64,000 nucleotides of DNA from NCBI GenBank assembly GCA_009785425.1, contig WQWI01000001.1, forward strand, positions 1 through 64,000. Reading direction: 5' to 3'. This document shows, one piece after another, positions 7,427 to 16,953 of this stretch. Made by a program: the position numbers and the translations under genes. The first letter of the stretch is position 1; each line of letters begins with the position of its first letter. The DNA is from Bacteroidales bacterium (GTDB lineage: Bacteria > Bacteroidota > Bacteroidia > Bacteroidales > P3). Below the pieces are notes generated by a model that searched no databases, was not told the origin of the DNA, and saw only the letters and a program-made list of their open reading frames with translations.

Positions 7427-8674
7427 ATGTCTGTTGTACGGCTTATTTTTAATCGGTTTATTCGGCAAAAGAATGTCGGTTATACGCGTCCTATCGTGCG
7501 AATAGCGACTGTCGGCGTGATTTTGAGTTGTATGGTCATGATTTTTTCGATTTGTATTTCGTTTGGATTTAAAAATGAAGTCAGTCGTCAAGTTTTTGGT
7601 TTTGCAGGACATTTGCGTATCGGACACCACCAAACATCAACAACCGGAATGCCTGAACCGATTTATCGGAACGTCATAGATTGGTCGGAGATAGAATTAT
7701 TCGTAGGGGCGAGGCATACCTCGCCCCTACAATTCCACAGGCAAGCCGTTGCAACACAAATCGGATTGGCAAGAACCGATATTTACAACCACGGTGTTCA
7801 TTTCAAAGGTGTTGATCAAGATTATGATTTTTCATTTTTTGAATCGTGTTTGGTTGAGGGAAGTATCCCAAATTTAACAGATTATACAACATCAAACGAC
7901 GTCCTGATTTCTCGAACGCTGGCACGAATGCTGCATCTCGAATTGGGAGGAAGGCTTTTCGTTTACTTCGTTGACGGAACCCATGTGAGGGCACGAGCGT
8001 TCGACATTTCGGGAATTTACGAAAGCGGTTTTTCGACGTTCGACGAAAAAATGATTATCGGCGATCTTCGGCATGTTCAACGGCTAAACGACTGGGATGA
8101 CGATGAAGTGGGTGGTTTCGAAATCATTTTGCCAAGTTCGGCAATTCGAAATTTGAATGATTATGCTAGAATATTCAACGTTTTTTTGCCTTTCGATTTA
8201 GTGGCTATTCCAATCACAGCCGACTTCCCGGAAACGTTTAATTGGCTTGAATTAATGGACATGAATGTGATCGTGATTTTAGTGATTATGGCATTGGTTA
8301 TTGCTATTAGTTTGATTTCGGTTTTCTTGATTATGATTATCGAAAAAACGAGAGAAATCGGTATTTTCAAAACCATGGGCATGACTCTTTCAACCCTTCG
8401 TCGGCTTTTTGTTTGGAAAGTGATGTATATTGCCGGAAAAGGGATGCTGATCGGCAATTTTCTTGCTCTGACTTTGTGTTGGATTCAGAAAAATTATCAA
8501 ATCATAACTTTAGACCCAACGGTGTATTATATTAAACACGTTCCGGTATACTTCGAGTGGTCGTGGTTAATTTTTAGCAATGTTGGAGTGCTTGCAGTTG
8601 TGTTTTTAGCGGTGCTTTTGCCAAGTATTGCTATTGGGAAAATCCGTGAAGCGGAAGCGGTAAAGTTTTCGTAA
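7427..8674 (+). CDS. LolC/LolE-type ABC transporter permease with one repeat-derived insert
   Basis: This 415-residue inner-membrane protein has an N-terminal membrane segment (about residues 22-45), a large periplasmic domain, and three C-terminal membrane segments of an FtsX domain that include the REIGIFKTMGMT coupling helix. This layout is that of the lipoprotein-releasing permeases LolC/E, which extract lipoproteins for transfer to LolA. No LolD ATPase gene is in the window. At about residues 93-102 the sequence VGARHTSPLQ is encoded by a perfect 28-base palindrome (7703-7730). It lies in the periplasmic domain and keeps the frame. Confidence 0.85.
   Translation: MSVVRLIFNRFIRQKNVGYTRPIVRIATVGVILSCMVMIFSICISFGFKNEVSRQVFGFAGHLRIGHHQTSTTGMPEPIYRNVIDWSEIELFVGARHTSPLQFHRQAVATQIGLARTDIYNHGVHFKGVDQDYDFSFFESCLVEGSIPNLTDYTTSNDVLISRTLARMLHLELGGRLFVYFVDGTHVRARAFDISGIYESGFSTFDEKMIIGDLRHVQRLNDWDDDEVGGFEIILPSSAIRNLNDYARIFNVFLPFDLVAIPITADFPETFNWLELMDMNVIVILVIMALVIAISLISVFLIMIIEKTREIGIFKTMGMTLSTLRRLFVWKVMYIAGKGMLIGNFLALTLCWIQKNYQIITLDPTVYYIKHVPVYFEWSWLIFSNVGVLAVVFLAVLLPSIAIGKIREAEAVKFS
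7703..7730. repeat. 28-bp GTAG...CTAC palindrome, core type GCGAGGCATACCTCGC
   Basis: A near-perfect palindrome that starts GTAGGGGCGAGGC and ends CCTCGCCCCTAC, lying in frame inside the permease gene. A diverged copy is at 27933-27958. It shares length and end bases with the palindromes at 42135, 52896, 52977 and 29857. Confidence 0.85.
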
Positions 8675-8700
8675 AAAATCTATACAGGGCTACTAATCCC

Positions 8701-9768
8701 TTATTTCCCTTCACCTTTCAGTACTGTTCCGACGGTATAAAACAAAATTTTCACATCGTTCGAAAGCGACATGTTGTCGATATATTGCAAGTCGAAATCC
8801 ATACGCTCAATCATTTCATCTACCGACGAAGCATAGCCGTATTTGACTTCTCCCCACGATGTAACGCCGGGTTTTACACATAGCAAACGTTTGTATTCCG
8901 GTGCTTTTTTTACGATTTGATCAATGAAATATTGCCGTTCGGGACGAGGACCTACCAAACTCATATCACCTTTCAAAACATTCCAGAATTGAGGCAATTC
9001 ATCAACGCGATACTTTCGCATAAAACGTCCAAAGAGTGTTACACGCTCATCGTTGTCACTTGAAAGCATCGGTAAGTTGTCGACTTCTGCATTTTCGTGC
9101 ATGGAACGAAATTTGTACATCATGAATGGCTTTTCGTCTAAACCGATGCGCTCTTGCAAATAAAAAATGGGTCCTTTCGAGTCGCGCTTAATTTTCCAAA
9201 TCACCAATAAAATCAAAGGGAAAAGCAAAACTATCATAACAATACTCAACACAATATCACCTATGCGTTTCAAGAAATTTTGCCATGCAGGAAGCGGGTC
9301 ATCGTCCAGCAATAGCAAGAAATCATTGTTTTGAACTCTTTTTTGAATGCAATAGGTATGCACCATACGCCCGAAAAGCGTAAGTCCGAAATGCAAAACA
9401 AACAACATGAAAACATAGTTATAATACCAGTTGTAGCTTTCTACATAATCATCTAAAATCACAATGAAAAACAATACGATTACCCCGATAATCGTTTGAC
9501 TTAACGTTTGCGTAAAGTCGGTAAACAACGTTTTTGCAAATGGTTTACGATAGTAACCATATGCCGAGTACAAAAACAACCAGCCGAGCGGGATAACGAT
9601 CAAGCCTTGATAAAGACGAAGATCGTTCCAAACAACATCTAACGCATAGCTGAAACCTCCGCCTGTTTCCAACGATTTTCGATGAATAAAAAAGAGCATC
9701 CACGCCAAAACCGCCGACAAAAAATCAACTCCGACATAAAGACCCGCATGAATTTTTTTGGAATTCAT
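8701..9768 (-). CDS. Undecaprenyl-phosphate sugar phosphotransferase (initiating glycosyltransferase)
   Basis: This 355-residue membrane protein transfers a sugar phosphate to undecaprenyl phosphate to start a surface polysaccharide. Four to five N-terminal membrane segments are followed directly by the bacterial sugar-transferase domain: a membrane re-entrant segment (about 170-195), GPIFYLQERIG, MMYKFRSMHENAE, DELPQFWNVLKGDMSLVGPRPE and LKPGVT-like VKPGVTSWGEVKYGYA. The Rossmann-like CoA-binding domain usual between the two halves is almost absent (only ~20 residues, LLLLDDDPLPAW), so this is a shortened form. Its ATG overlaps the stop of the oxidoreductase gene upstream by one base. Confidence 0.9.
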   Translation of the reverse strand: MNSKKIHAGLYVGVDFLSAVLAWMLFFIHRKSLETGGGFSYALDVVWNDLRLYQGLIVIPLGWLFLYSAYGYYRKPFAKTLFTDFTQTLSQTIIGVIVLFFIVILDDYVESYNWYYNYVFMLFVLHFGLTLFGRMVHTYCIQKRVQNNDFLLLLDDDPLPAWQNFLKRIGDIVLSIVMIVLLFPLILLVIWKIKRDSKGPIFYLQERIGLDEKPFMMYKFRSMHENAEVDNLPMLSSDNDERVTLFGRFMRKYRVDELPQFWNVLKGDMSLVGPRPERQYFIDQIVKKAPEYKRLLCVKPGVTSWGEVKYGYASSVDEMIERMDFDLQYIDNMSLSNDVKILFYTVGTVLKGEGK

Positions 9769-10778
9769 TATCGCTTTAATTTTGTTGAGCTTGTAAGATC
9801 GGTTGAGGATTGAATTTCGTTCAAAATCTGATACGCTACTTCGAGAGCGTTATACCCATCAATGAAAGGAACTATGGTTTCTGTATCGTTTACAATTGCA
9901 TCATAAAAACTACTCAGTTCGCTTTGTATTGCATTGCTTGGGACAATTTCCGGCTTTTCGATTTGAATGTGTTTTTGTCTGTCTTGCGGTAAGTCAATAA
10001 TCATTGCAAACGGATCGTCTTTCGTGGCAGGTGTGATATCGTTTATACGAATAATTTCGGATTCTTTTTCTAAGAAGTCCACCGCAATATAAGCATCTTT
10101 TTGGAAAAAACGAGATTTTCGCAGATTTGCCATTGAAATTCGACTTGCTGTGATATTGGCTACACAGCCATTGTTAAATTCCAAGCGAACATTTGCAATA
10201 TCAGGAGTTTCGCTGACAATCGCCACACCGCTTGCACTGATTTTTCGAACAGGTGAATTCACTACGCTCAAAATTAAATCAATATCGTGTATCATCAAAT
10301 CCAAAACTACAGGAACATCCAATCCACGTGGGTTGAACATCGCCAAACGATGCGTTTCGATAAACATCGGATTTGAAATTTTGTCTTTTACTGCCAAAAA
10401 CGCAGGATTGAAACGCTCGACATGTCCAACCTGAGTTTTCACGCCTGCCTCATTTGCCAAAGCCAAAAGTTTTTGAGCCTCCTGCGGCGTTGTTGTAATC
10501 GGTTTTTCAATAAAAACATGTTTCCCTTTCCGCAAGGCTAAAGAAGCAATTTCAAAATGTGAAACGGTTGGCGTAACAATATCAACCACATCAACAGCTT
10601 GGATAAGCTCCTCCAAATTTGAGAAAAGTTTGACACCTAATTCTACCTCTACTTTTGCAGAATTTTCCGCATCAACATCGTAAAAACCAACGATTTTGTA
10701 CCTGTCTGAGAGTTCTTGAAGACATCTAAGGTGTATTTTGCCGAGATGTCCGGCACCAATAACTGCAATAGAAAGCAT
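9768..10778 (-). CDS. Gfo/Idh/MocA family NAD(P)-dependent oxidoreductase
   Basis: This 336-residue cytosolic enzyme has an N-terminal Rossmann fold beginning MLSIAVIGAGHLGKIHL and the family EKPITTT motif near residue 97, whose Lys is catalytic. It probably modifies a nucleotide sugar for the polysaccharide begun by the adjoining sugar transferase, with which it forms an operon; the substrate is inferred only from context. The start is set at 10778 because TATCTTTG and TTTG lie just upstream (10796-10827), which rules out a longer reading. Confidence 0.9.
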   Translation of the reverse strand: MLSIAVIGAGHLGKIHLRCLQELSDRYKIVGFYDVDAENSAKVEVELGVKLFSNLEELIQAVDVVDIVTPTVSHFEIASLALRKGKHVFIEKPITTTPQEAQKLLALANEAGVKTQVGHVERFNPAFLAVKDKISNPMFIETHRLAMFNPRGLDVPVVLDLMIHDIDLILSVVNSPVRKISASGVAIVSETPDIANVRLEFNNGCVANITASRISMANLRKSRFFQKDAYIAVDFLEKESEIIRINDITPATKDDPFAMIIDLPQDRQKHIQIEKPEIVPSNAIQSELSSFYDAIVNDTETIVPFIDGYNALEVAYQILNEIQSSTDLTSSTKLKR

Positions 10779-10795
10779 AGAGTGCAATTTTTTTG

Positions 10796-10827
10796 CAAAG
10801 ATACGAAATCTATCAGAAATTACCAAA
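10796..10827 (-). promoter_or_regulatory. Promoter for the oxidoreductase/sugar transferase operon
   Basis: On the minus strand TTTG (10824-10827), 20 bases, then TATCTTTG (10796-10803): a full consensus, 17 bases before the ATG. Confidence 0.85.
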
Positions 10828-10903
10828 TCCGAAATTTGCTAGTACCTCAAAATAAAATTTCGCCTATTATTTAGACAAAATAGCATTTTTCATTTTTTTT
10901 TCG

Positions 10904-10911
10904 TATCTTTG
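10904..10911 (+). promoter_or_regulatory. -7 promoter element (TATCTTTG) for lepA
   Basis: Nine bases separate this element from the ATG at 10921, which predicts a leader of only about 5 bases. The upstream TTTG is not well conserved. Confidence 0.7.
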
Positions 10912-10920
10912 CACACCTTT

Positions 10921-12708
10921 ATGAAAAATATACGAAATTTTTGTATCATTGCACACATTGATCACGGGAAAAGCACGCTGGCAGACCGTTTGCTCGAATA
11001 TACCGGCACGCTTTCGGAACGTGATATGAAGTCGCAAGTGCTCGACAGCATGGACTTGGAGCAGGAAAAAGGCATAACGATTAAAAGTCATGCCATTCAA
11101 ATGAAATATGTCCATAATGGCGAAGAATACTTGCTCAACCTCATCGACACGCCCGGACACGTGGACTTTTCCTACGAAGTGTCTCGTTCCATCGCTGCTT
11201 GCGAGGGGGCTTTGCTGATTGTTGATGCCACGCAGGGCATTCAGGCACAGACTATTTCAAATCTCTATTTGGCATTGGAAAACGATTTGGAAATTATTCC
11301 CGTGCTCAATAAAATGGATTTGGAAAATGCCATGCCCGAAGAAGTTAAAGACCAAATTGTGGATTTGGTGGGCTGTAAGCACGAGGAAATTCTTTCTGCA
11401 AGCGGAAAAACAGGTTTGGGTGTTCCCGAACTTTTGGAAGCAATTATTGAGCGAGTTCCTCAACCGAAAGGCGATGAAAATGCACCGTTGCAAGCCTTGA
11501 TTTTCGACTCTGTTTTCAACTCATTCCGTGGAATTATTTCGTATTTCCGAATTTTTAACGGAACGCTCAAACACGGCGACCACGTGAAATTTGTGAACAC
11601 AGGAAAATCTTATCATGCCGATGAAATCGGAGTTTTAAAACTTAAGCAAGAACGCCGTGAAGTTATGAAAGTCGGCGATGTCGGCTACATTATTTCAGGA
11701 ATAAAAGCTGCTGCCGAAGTCAAAGTTGGCGATACGATTACGCACGTTGCAAACCCTTGCGAAAAAGCAATCGAAGGTTTTTCAGACGTAAAACCTATGG
11801 TTTTTGCGGGAATTTATCCCGTAGATACGGACGATTACGAAGAATTACGTTATGCTATCGAAAAACTGCAACTCAACGATGCTTCGCTGACGTTTGAGCC
11901 GGAATCTTCCGTTGCACTCGGATTCGGCTTCCGTTGCGGATTTTTAGGACTGCTTCACATGGAAATCATTCAAGAACGCTTGGAGCGAGAATTCAACATG
12001 AATGTGATTACGACCGTTCCTAACGTTTCGTACAGAGTTCATACGACCAAAGGCGAAGTGCTTGAAATTCACAACCCATCTGGGCTTCCGAATCAAAGCC
12101 TGGTTGATTTTATTGAAGAACCGTACATCAAAGCACAGGTTATCACAAAAGCGGAATATATCGGATCAATCATGACGCTCTGTATTCAAAAGCGTGGTGT
12201 TCTGAAAAATCAATCTTATATTTCATCGGATCGTTCGGAACTTACGTTTGAGATGCCTTTGGCTGAAATCGTGTTCGATTTTTATGATCGCTTAAAAAGT
12301 ATTTCTCGAGGCTATGCTTCGTTCGATTATTATCCGAGCGGTTATCAACCCTCGAAACTGGCAAAACTTGAAATTTTGTTGAATGGCGATACTGTAGATG
12401 CGTTGTCAACACTAATTCACACGGATAATGCTTACAATTTTGGACGAAGAATGTGCGAAAAACTGAAAGAATTGATTCCGCGTCAGCAGTTTCAAGTCGC
12501 CATTCAAGCTGCAATCGGTTCAAAAATCATTGCTCGCGAAACCATCAGTGCTATGCGAAAAGACGTTACGGCAAAATGCTACGGAGGCGATATTACGCGA
12601 AAGCGGAAACTTTTGGAGAAGCAAAAAGAAGGTAAAAAACGTATGCGTCAAATCGGAACGGTAGAGGTGCCTCAGACTGCTTTTTTAGCGGTTTTGAAAT
12701 TAGATTAA
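10921..12708 (+). CDS. lepA: Elongation factor 4 (back-translocating GTPase)
   Basis: LepA/EF4 is a ribosome-bound GTPase that acts on stalled or mis-assembled translation complexes. The 595-residue protein has all G motifs: AHIDHGKST near residue 11, DTPGHVDF and NKMD. It ends with the LepA-specific domain that contains [21 protein letters not shown]. The start is placed at ATG 10921; an alternative TTG four codons upstream overlaps the promoter. Its stop overlaps the end of a convergent small gene by 3-4 bases. Confidence 0.97.
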   Translation: MKNIRNFCIIAHIDHGKSTLADRLLEYTGTLSERDMKSQVLDSMDLEQEKGITIKSHAIQMKYVHNGEEYLLNLIDTPGHVDFSYEVSRSIAACEGALLIVDATQGIQAQTISNLYLALENDLEIIPVLNKMDLENAMPEEVKDQIVDLVGCKHEEILSASGKTGLGVPELLEAIIERVPQPKGDENAPLQALIFDSVFNSFRGIISYFRIFNGTLKHGDHVKFVNTGKSYHADEIGVLKLKQERREVMKVGDVGYIISGIKAAAEVKVGDTITHVANPCEKAIEGFSDVKPMVFAGIYPVDTDDYEELRYAIEKLQLNDASLTFEPESSVALGFGFRCGFLGLLHMEIIQERLEREFNMNVITTVPNVSYRVHTTKGEVLEIHNPSGLPNQSLVDFIEEPYIKAQVITKAEYIGSIMTLCIQKRGVLKNQSYISSDRSELTFEMPLAEIVFDFYDRLKSISRGYASFDYYPSGYQPSKLAKLEILLNGDTVDALSTLIHTDNAYNFGRRMCEKLKELIPRQQFQVAIQAAIGSKIIARETISAMRKDVTAKCYGGDITRKRKLLEKQKEGKKRMRQIGTVEVPQTAFLAVLKLD

Positions 12709-12986
12709 CAAGAAAGCTCCGAATAAATCTCGTTAATAACACGCTCCAACAGCCAGGTCTCAAAAACAGGATATTCCTGTTCGTCAAATGTTGCGTGAAA
12801 ATGTGCATGCACATAATTTATGCAAGTACGCCTGAAATCCAACAGTTCTTTCTGGTCTCTTGCAATTTTAGAGAGGTTGTGCAACAAAAATAATTCGTGC
12901 TTACTTAAAAGCAAATCCAAATAAGAGCGATCACCTTCTTTAGCCCTTTGAAGCATCTCCGATTCTTGGAGTATACAAAATTTCAT
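12705..12986 (-). CDS. Small hypothetical protein, possibly sigma-factor-like
   Basis: This 93-residue soluble protein contains [20 protein letters not shown], which resembles the start of sigma-70 region 2 (A-x2-G-D-x2-A-x2-L). The DNA-melting and region 4 parts are missing, so it is at most a relic or anti-/co-sigma type protein. It follows the XRE regulator gene by 25 bases on the same strand and probably shares its transcript. The ATG at 12986 was chosen over a TTG two codons upstream. Function not recognised. Confidence 0.6.
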   Translation of the reverse strand: MKFCILQESEMLQRAKEGDRSYLDLLLSKHELFLLHNLSKIARDQKELLDFRRTCINYVHAHFHATFDEQEYPVFETWLLERVINEIYSELSC

Positions 12987-13011
12987 AAACAATCTCAGTT
13001 ATTAGTCACTC

Positions 13012-13350
13012 TTAAGATCCGAACAAATGTGTTTTGATCATTTTTACATCCGCTTTCAACTCCTGCAACTCCTCTTCTACCCGACGGTCTTTGTCTTTGT
13101 ATCGGTAGATTTGTGAATCATTCATAATGCCCATCGTTGATTCTTCTTGATTTTGAAAAAGAACAGTAACTTCAACTTTTAAACTATCGGCAATTTGCTG
13201 CAGTCTAGAAATGGCAATATCGCTTTTGCCTTGCTCTATTTTATTGTAGGCTGTTAACGAAATTCCTATGTCGTTTGCAACATCTTCTTGAGTTCGCCCA
13301 TTTAAGGCACGAATTCTCCGGATATTCTTCGAAAGATTATTGATATTCAT
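13012..13350 (-). CDS. XRE-family transcriptional regulator
   Basis: This 112-residue protein has an N-terminal Cro/CI helix-turn-helix (LSKNIRRIRALNGRTQEDVANDIGISLTAYNKIEQGK, seen in parts) with the usual Q-E-x-V-A and S-x-x-Y-N-K-I-E-x-G positions. The C-terminal ~40 residues are charged and form a predicted coiled coil (DKDRRVEEELQELKADVKMI) for dimerisation. It is transcribed divergently from pyrC; TAACTTTG at 13379-13386 lies upstream. The ATG at 13350 is preferred because the longer TTG start would precede the transcription start. Confidence 0.88.
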   Translation of the reverse strand: MNINNLSKNIRRIRALNGRTQEDVANDIGISLTAYNKIEQGKSDIAISRLQQIADSLKVEVTVLFQNQEESTMGIMNDSQIYRYKDKDRRVEEELQELKADVKMIKTHLFGS

Positions 13351-13378
13351 AGAGCATAACGTTTGCGTTTTCAAAACA

Positions 13379-13386
13379 CAAAGTTA
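13379..13386 (-). promoter_or_regulatory. -7 promoter element (TAACTTTG) for the XRE regulator gene
   Basis: The element lies 28 bases before the ATG at 13350. The -33 TTTG is only approximately present. Confidence 0.6.
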
Positions 13387-13494
13387 CGCATTAAAATCTA
13401 TATTCTTAAACAACTTGAGCTTTGCATATTGCAAACTCAAACATTGTATTTTGGCGAAAGTACAAACTCAGAATTACATCTGAATGAAAAATCG

Positions 13495-13526
13495 TTTGAA
13501 GGTATCAAGAAAAAATCGTATCTTTG
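13495..13526 (+). promoter_or_regulatory. Promoter for pyrC
   Basis: TTTG (13495-13498), 20 bases, TATCTTTG (13519-13526), full consensus, 10 bases before the ATG at 13537. Confidence 0.85.
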
Positions 13527-13536
13527 CAAAAGATTA

Positions 13537-14895
13537 ATGCAAAAAAAACAAAACACATCAAAACTACTGCTCAATGCAGAAATTGTGAATGAAAACACTT
13601 CCTTCAAAGGACATCTTTTTATTCAAAACGAGGTTATCGAAAAAATTTTATCGGAAACTGACGATTATTCGGCGTTGATCTCTGAAGATACTGAAATTAT
13701 TGACCTTTCGGGGTATCATGTTTTGCCCGGAGTGATTGACATACACGTGCATTTTCGTGAGCCCGGACTGACGCAAAAAGGCACTGTTTTTTCGGAAAGT
13801 CGTGCTGCCGTAGCCGGAGGTGTTACCTCTGCTTTGGAAATGCCAAATACAAATCCACCAACTCTAACTGAAAAATTATTGGATGAAAAACTTGCTATTG
13901 CCGAAAAAACTTCGTTTGTGAATTATGGTTTTTATATCGGTGTTTCGCAGAATAATTTAGATGATGTTTTGAATATAAATCCTCAAAAAGCCTGCGGAAT
14001 CAAACTTTTCTTGGGCTCATCAACCGGAAATATGCTGATTGATGATGAGCAGATTTTGGATAAATTGTTTGCAGAAGCTCGTTTGCCTATCGTTGTTCAC
14101 GCTGAAGATGAACACCGAATTTTAGAAAACACCGAACGCATTAAATCTCAATATGGCGAAAATCCGCCAATCTCTGTACACCCGATTATTCGTGATGTTG
14201 AAGCGTGTTATCAAAGCACGAAAAAAGCCATCGAATTAGCAAAAAAGCACAACACAAGATTGCACATTGCTCATCTCACAACAGCAAAAGAATTAGAGTT
14301 TTTTTCAACCACTCCCCTTTCGGAAAAACGCATCACGAGCGAAGTTTGCACACACCATCTTTGGTTTTCCGCTGATGACTACGAGCGGTTGGGTACAAAA
14401 ATAAAATGCAATCCCGCTATAAAAACGCTTGAAAATAGGGAAGCCTTACGAAATGCCGTAAATTCGGGATTAATCGACATCATTGCGACTGATCATGCAC
14501 CGCACACAAGCGAAGAAAAAGCACAATCTTACTTCAAGGCTCCGTCCGGTATTCCGCTTGTTCAGCACAATTTGCAAGCGTTGTTGGAGTTGGTGCATCA
14601 AGATGTTTTTTCATTGGAAACCATTGTTGAGAAAACTGCACATAATCCGGCAAAAATGTTTGGTTTTGCAAAGCGTGGCTTTATTCGCGAAGGCTATTTT
14701 GCAGACTTGGCTATAGTAGACATGAACTGTCCGCAAACCGTTGATTCTACGAATATATTTTATCATTGTGGCTGGTCTCCATTTGAAAGCTATACGTTCA
14801 ATTCAAAAATTATTTGTACCTTTGTAAACGGAAACATGGTTTTTAAAAATTTCACAACACCCCAGTTCAATTTTTCTAATGCACATCAATTATGA
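13537..14895 (+). CDS. pyrC: Dihydroorotase
   Basis: Closes carbamoyl aspartate to dihydroorotate in de novo pyrimidine synthesis. The 452-residue protein is a class I amidohydrolase: DIHVHFREPG supplies two metal-binding His, CGIKLFLGSS the position for a carboxylated Lys or its substitute, VHAEDE and HIAHLTT further His ligands, and ATDHAPH the catalytic Asp. The start at 13537 follows the promoter by 10 bases; earlier in-frame codons lie upstream of the transcription start. It overlaps the following lipoprotein gene by 4 bases. Confidence 0.95.
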   Translation: MQKKQNTSKLLLNAEIVNENTSFKGHLFIQNEVIEKILSETDDYSALISEDTEIIDLSGYHVLPGVIDIHVHFREPGLTQKGTVFSESRAAVAGGVTSALEMPNTNPPTLTEKLLDEKLAIAEKTSFVNYGFYIGVSQNNLDDVLNINPQKACGIKLFLGSSTGNMLIDDEQILDKLFAEARLPIVVHAEDEHRILENTERIKSQYGENPPISVHPIIRDVEACYQSTKKAIELAKKHNTRLHIAHLTTAKELEFFSTTPLSEKRITSEVCTHHLWFSADDYERLGTKIKCNPAIKTLENREALRNAVNSGLIDIIATDHAPHTSEEKAQSYFKAPSGIPLVQHNLQALLELVHQDVFSLETIVEKTAHNPAKMFGFAKRGFIREGYFADLAIVDMNCPQTVDSTNIFYHCGWSPFESYTFNSKIICTFVNGNMVFKNFTTPQFNFSNAHQL

Positions 14896-15278
14896 AAAAA
14901 CTCAGCATTCTCGCAATCATTTTTGTCTTAATTTTAAGCAGTTGCTCTCAAAGGCCTCGACCCTTTTTGAGTGAAAGACAAATGGTTGAATTGCTTACCG
15001 AGGTACACTTGATAGAAGCGACTTTGCAGCAAAAACAAAATCAGGGAGAATGTTTTGATTCTATGCGCTTATTCACAAGTGCAGCCTACGCCGAATTGTT
15101 CAACAGATTCGGCGTAACCCGAGAATCGTTCGAGGCAAATTTGCTATATCGCACGTATCGATCAAGAGATTTGGAACGAATTTACACGAGAGTTCGTGAC
15201 AACTTGCAACGAAAGGCTGAAGAAAGTCGACAAAACGAACATAGTACCCTGGAACAAGTACTGGAAGCAACGCTTTAG
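14892..15278 (+). CDS. DUF4296-family lipoprotein
   Basis: This 128-residue protein starts with a lipoprotein signal (MKKLSILAIIFVLILSSCSQ; lipobox LSSC, Cys at residue 18). The mature part contains FLSERQMVELLTEVHLIEA, the hallmark of the DUF4296 family common in Bacteroidetes, and a helical C-terminus. Its role is unknown; it probably sits in the periplasm or outer membrane. Its ATG overlaps the pyrC stop, so it is co-translated with pyrC. Confidence 0.85.
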   Translation: MKKLSILAIIFVLILSSCSQRPRPFLSERQMVELLTEVHLIEATLQQKQNQGECFDSMRLFTSAAYAELFNRFGVTRESFEANLLYRTYRSRDLERIYTRVRDNLQRKAEESRQNEHSTLEQVLEATL

Positions 15279-15281
15279 TCT

Positions 15282-16259
15282 CTATAAAAACGGCACACCG
15301 AACGCCACAATTACAAGTGTGTAAAGCATCACTTCCGACAACCATTCTCGCTGGCTTCGACCAAGCCACTCCGCAATAAAAAATGCGGAAATCACAAACG
15401 ATGTTGCCAGGTATACCAGTGCATGTTCAAACATAAATATCACAACAATAGCAGCCCAAAGCAAACCCAGCGTAGTTGCCATGATTTTCTTGCGTTGCGA
15501 AATCTCTTTGTTTTTTGCTCGAAAGTTCAGGAAACGCACTCCCACTAAGGAAAGCACTAATACCAACACCATAAAAATTTGAAAAGGTCGAGAGATTTGG
15601 AGGATTATGGAAAAATCCTCCAGTTTCGCTATCGGAATTAAAAATTCGGAAAGCACGCTCGTGTTTTCAGTTAAAGACGTCCATAAAAACAGTGCAAAAA
15701 ACGGAAGTCCAAATCCTAAAGCGCCAATGAGCCATTCACGCCATTTATATATCGGATAAAATAGAAAAACAAAACACACAACAAAAGCAAACGGCAGTAA
15801 TGACGGGGAAATCAGCGCAGCAAGTGCAAACAGTATTCCTACATTAAACACAAACTCGTAGGCTTCTTTTCTGTCGTAAATTTTAAATAAATATGAAAAA
15901 CCACCAATGATAAAAAAGTTGGAAATCAAAAACGGATGCATCGTCTGCCAACTACTTTGTGCACTCATTAACACGATATAAACCAGTCCGATAAGCATTG
16001 GGTTTTTCGAAAGAGAGTGTGTTCTAAAAACTTCACTCAACATAAACGCTTGCAAGAATACGCACACAAAAGCGAGTGTTTTTGCGAGCATGGTATGAGT
16101 TTTTGTCCAATCAAACAATATGCTGTACAAAAACGTTTGCGACTCAACAATTTCGATTGGTATATCAATAAAAAAAGCCCGTCCCCAGAACGCAAGCATC
16201 AGCAAAATTGACAACATAAGTTGTGCCGAGTAATTGAATCTGATTAGACGAAGTAGCAT
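15282..16259 (-). CDS. DUF6427-like multi-pass membrane protein
   Basis: This 325-residue protein has about ten hydrophobic segments in the inner membrane. It begins MLLRLIRFNYSAQLMLSILL, as do the Bacteroidetes DUF6427 proteins. No catalytic motif is visible and the function is unknown. The ATG at 16259 was chosen because a TTG 7 codons upstream would overlap the trmD stop. It follows trmD by 7 bases in a minus-strand operon (DUF349 gene, trmD, this gene). Confidence 0.75.
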   Translation of the reverse strand: MLLRLIRFNYSAQLMLSILLMLAFWGRAFFIDIPIEIVESQTFLYSILFDWTKTHTMLAKTLAFVCVFLQAFMLSEVFRTHSLSKNPMLIGLVYIVLMSAQSSWQTMHPFLISNFFIIGGFSYLFKIYDRKEAYEFVFNVGILFALAALISPSLLPFAFVVCFVFLFYPIYKWREWLIGALGFGLPFFALFLWTSLTENTSVLSEFLIPIAKLEDFSIILQISRPFQIFMVLVLVLSLVGVRFLNFRAKNKEISQRKKIMATTLGLLWAAIVVIFMFEHALVYLATSFVISAFFIAEWLGRSQREWLSEVMLYTLVIVAFGVPFL

Positions 16260-16266
16260 GATGGAC

Positions 16267-16953
16267 TTAATCTTTTGCAATTTTGGTCAATTCGGGTCGT
16301 CGCTCGTTCGTTCGTAGAACGGCTTGCTCTTGCTTCCATTCGGCAATTTTTGCATCATGTCCGGAAAGTAAAATTTCGGGAACTTTCCAACCTCGAAATT
16401 CCGCCGGTCGTGTGTAAACCGGATAGGAAAGCAATTCGTTTTGAAATGAATCGTTCAGTGCCGAAGTTTCATCGCCAATTACACCGGGGATTAGACGTGC
16501 AATGGCGTCTGTAATCAGCATGGCAGGTATCTCACCACCCGACAAAACAAAGTCGCCAATCGAATATTCTTTGGTAATAAAATGCTCTCTTACACGCTCG
16601 TCTACGCCTTTGTAATGTCCGCAAAGAATGATAATATTTTGTTTCAAAGAAAGCGTGTTGGCTTCTTTTTGATTGAAGAGTTGTCCGTCCGGAGTTGTGA
16701 AAATAATCTCATCGTACGCTCTTACCTCAGTCAATTGCTCAATACAATTTACGATTGGCTCAATCATCATGACCATTCCGGCTTCTCCGCCAAACGGATA
16801 ATCATCTACGCGACGGTATTTGTTGGTTGCGAAATCTCGCAATTGATGTAGATAAATTTCAACTAACCCCTTTGTTTGTGCACGTTTCACGATGGAATGG
16901 TCAAACGGACCGGTAAACATTTCCGGGAATAGTGTGATGATATCGATTCTCAT
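16267..16953 (-). CDS. trmD: tRNA (guanine-37-N1)-methyltransferase
   Basis: Methylates G37 next to the anticodon using S-adenosylmethionine, which prevents +1 frameshifting. The 228-residue length fits. It starts [13 protein letters not shown] and has the trefoil-knot SAM site: [13 protein letters not shown], then [19 protein letters not shown] and the [14 protein letters not shown] loop with a conserved Asp. It overlaps the DUF349 gene upstream by 4 bases. Confidence 0.97.
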   Translation of the reverse strand: MRIDIITLFPEMFTGPFDHSIVKRAQTKGLVEIYLHQLRDFATNKYRRVDDYPFGGEAGMVMMIEPIVNCIEQLTEVRAYDEIIFTTPDGQLFNQKEANTLSLKQNIIILCGHYKGVDERVREHFITKEYSIGDFVLSGGEIPAMLITDAIARLIPGVIGDETSALNDSFQNELLSYPVYTRPAEFRGWKVPEILLSGHDAKIAEWKQEQAVLRTNERRPELTKIAKD

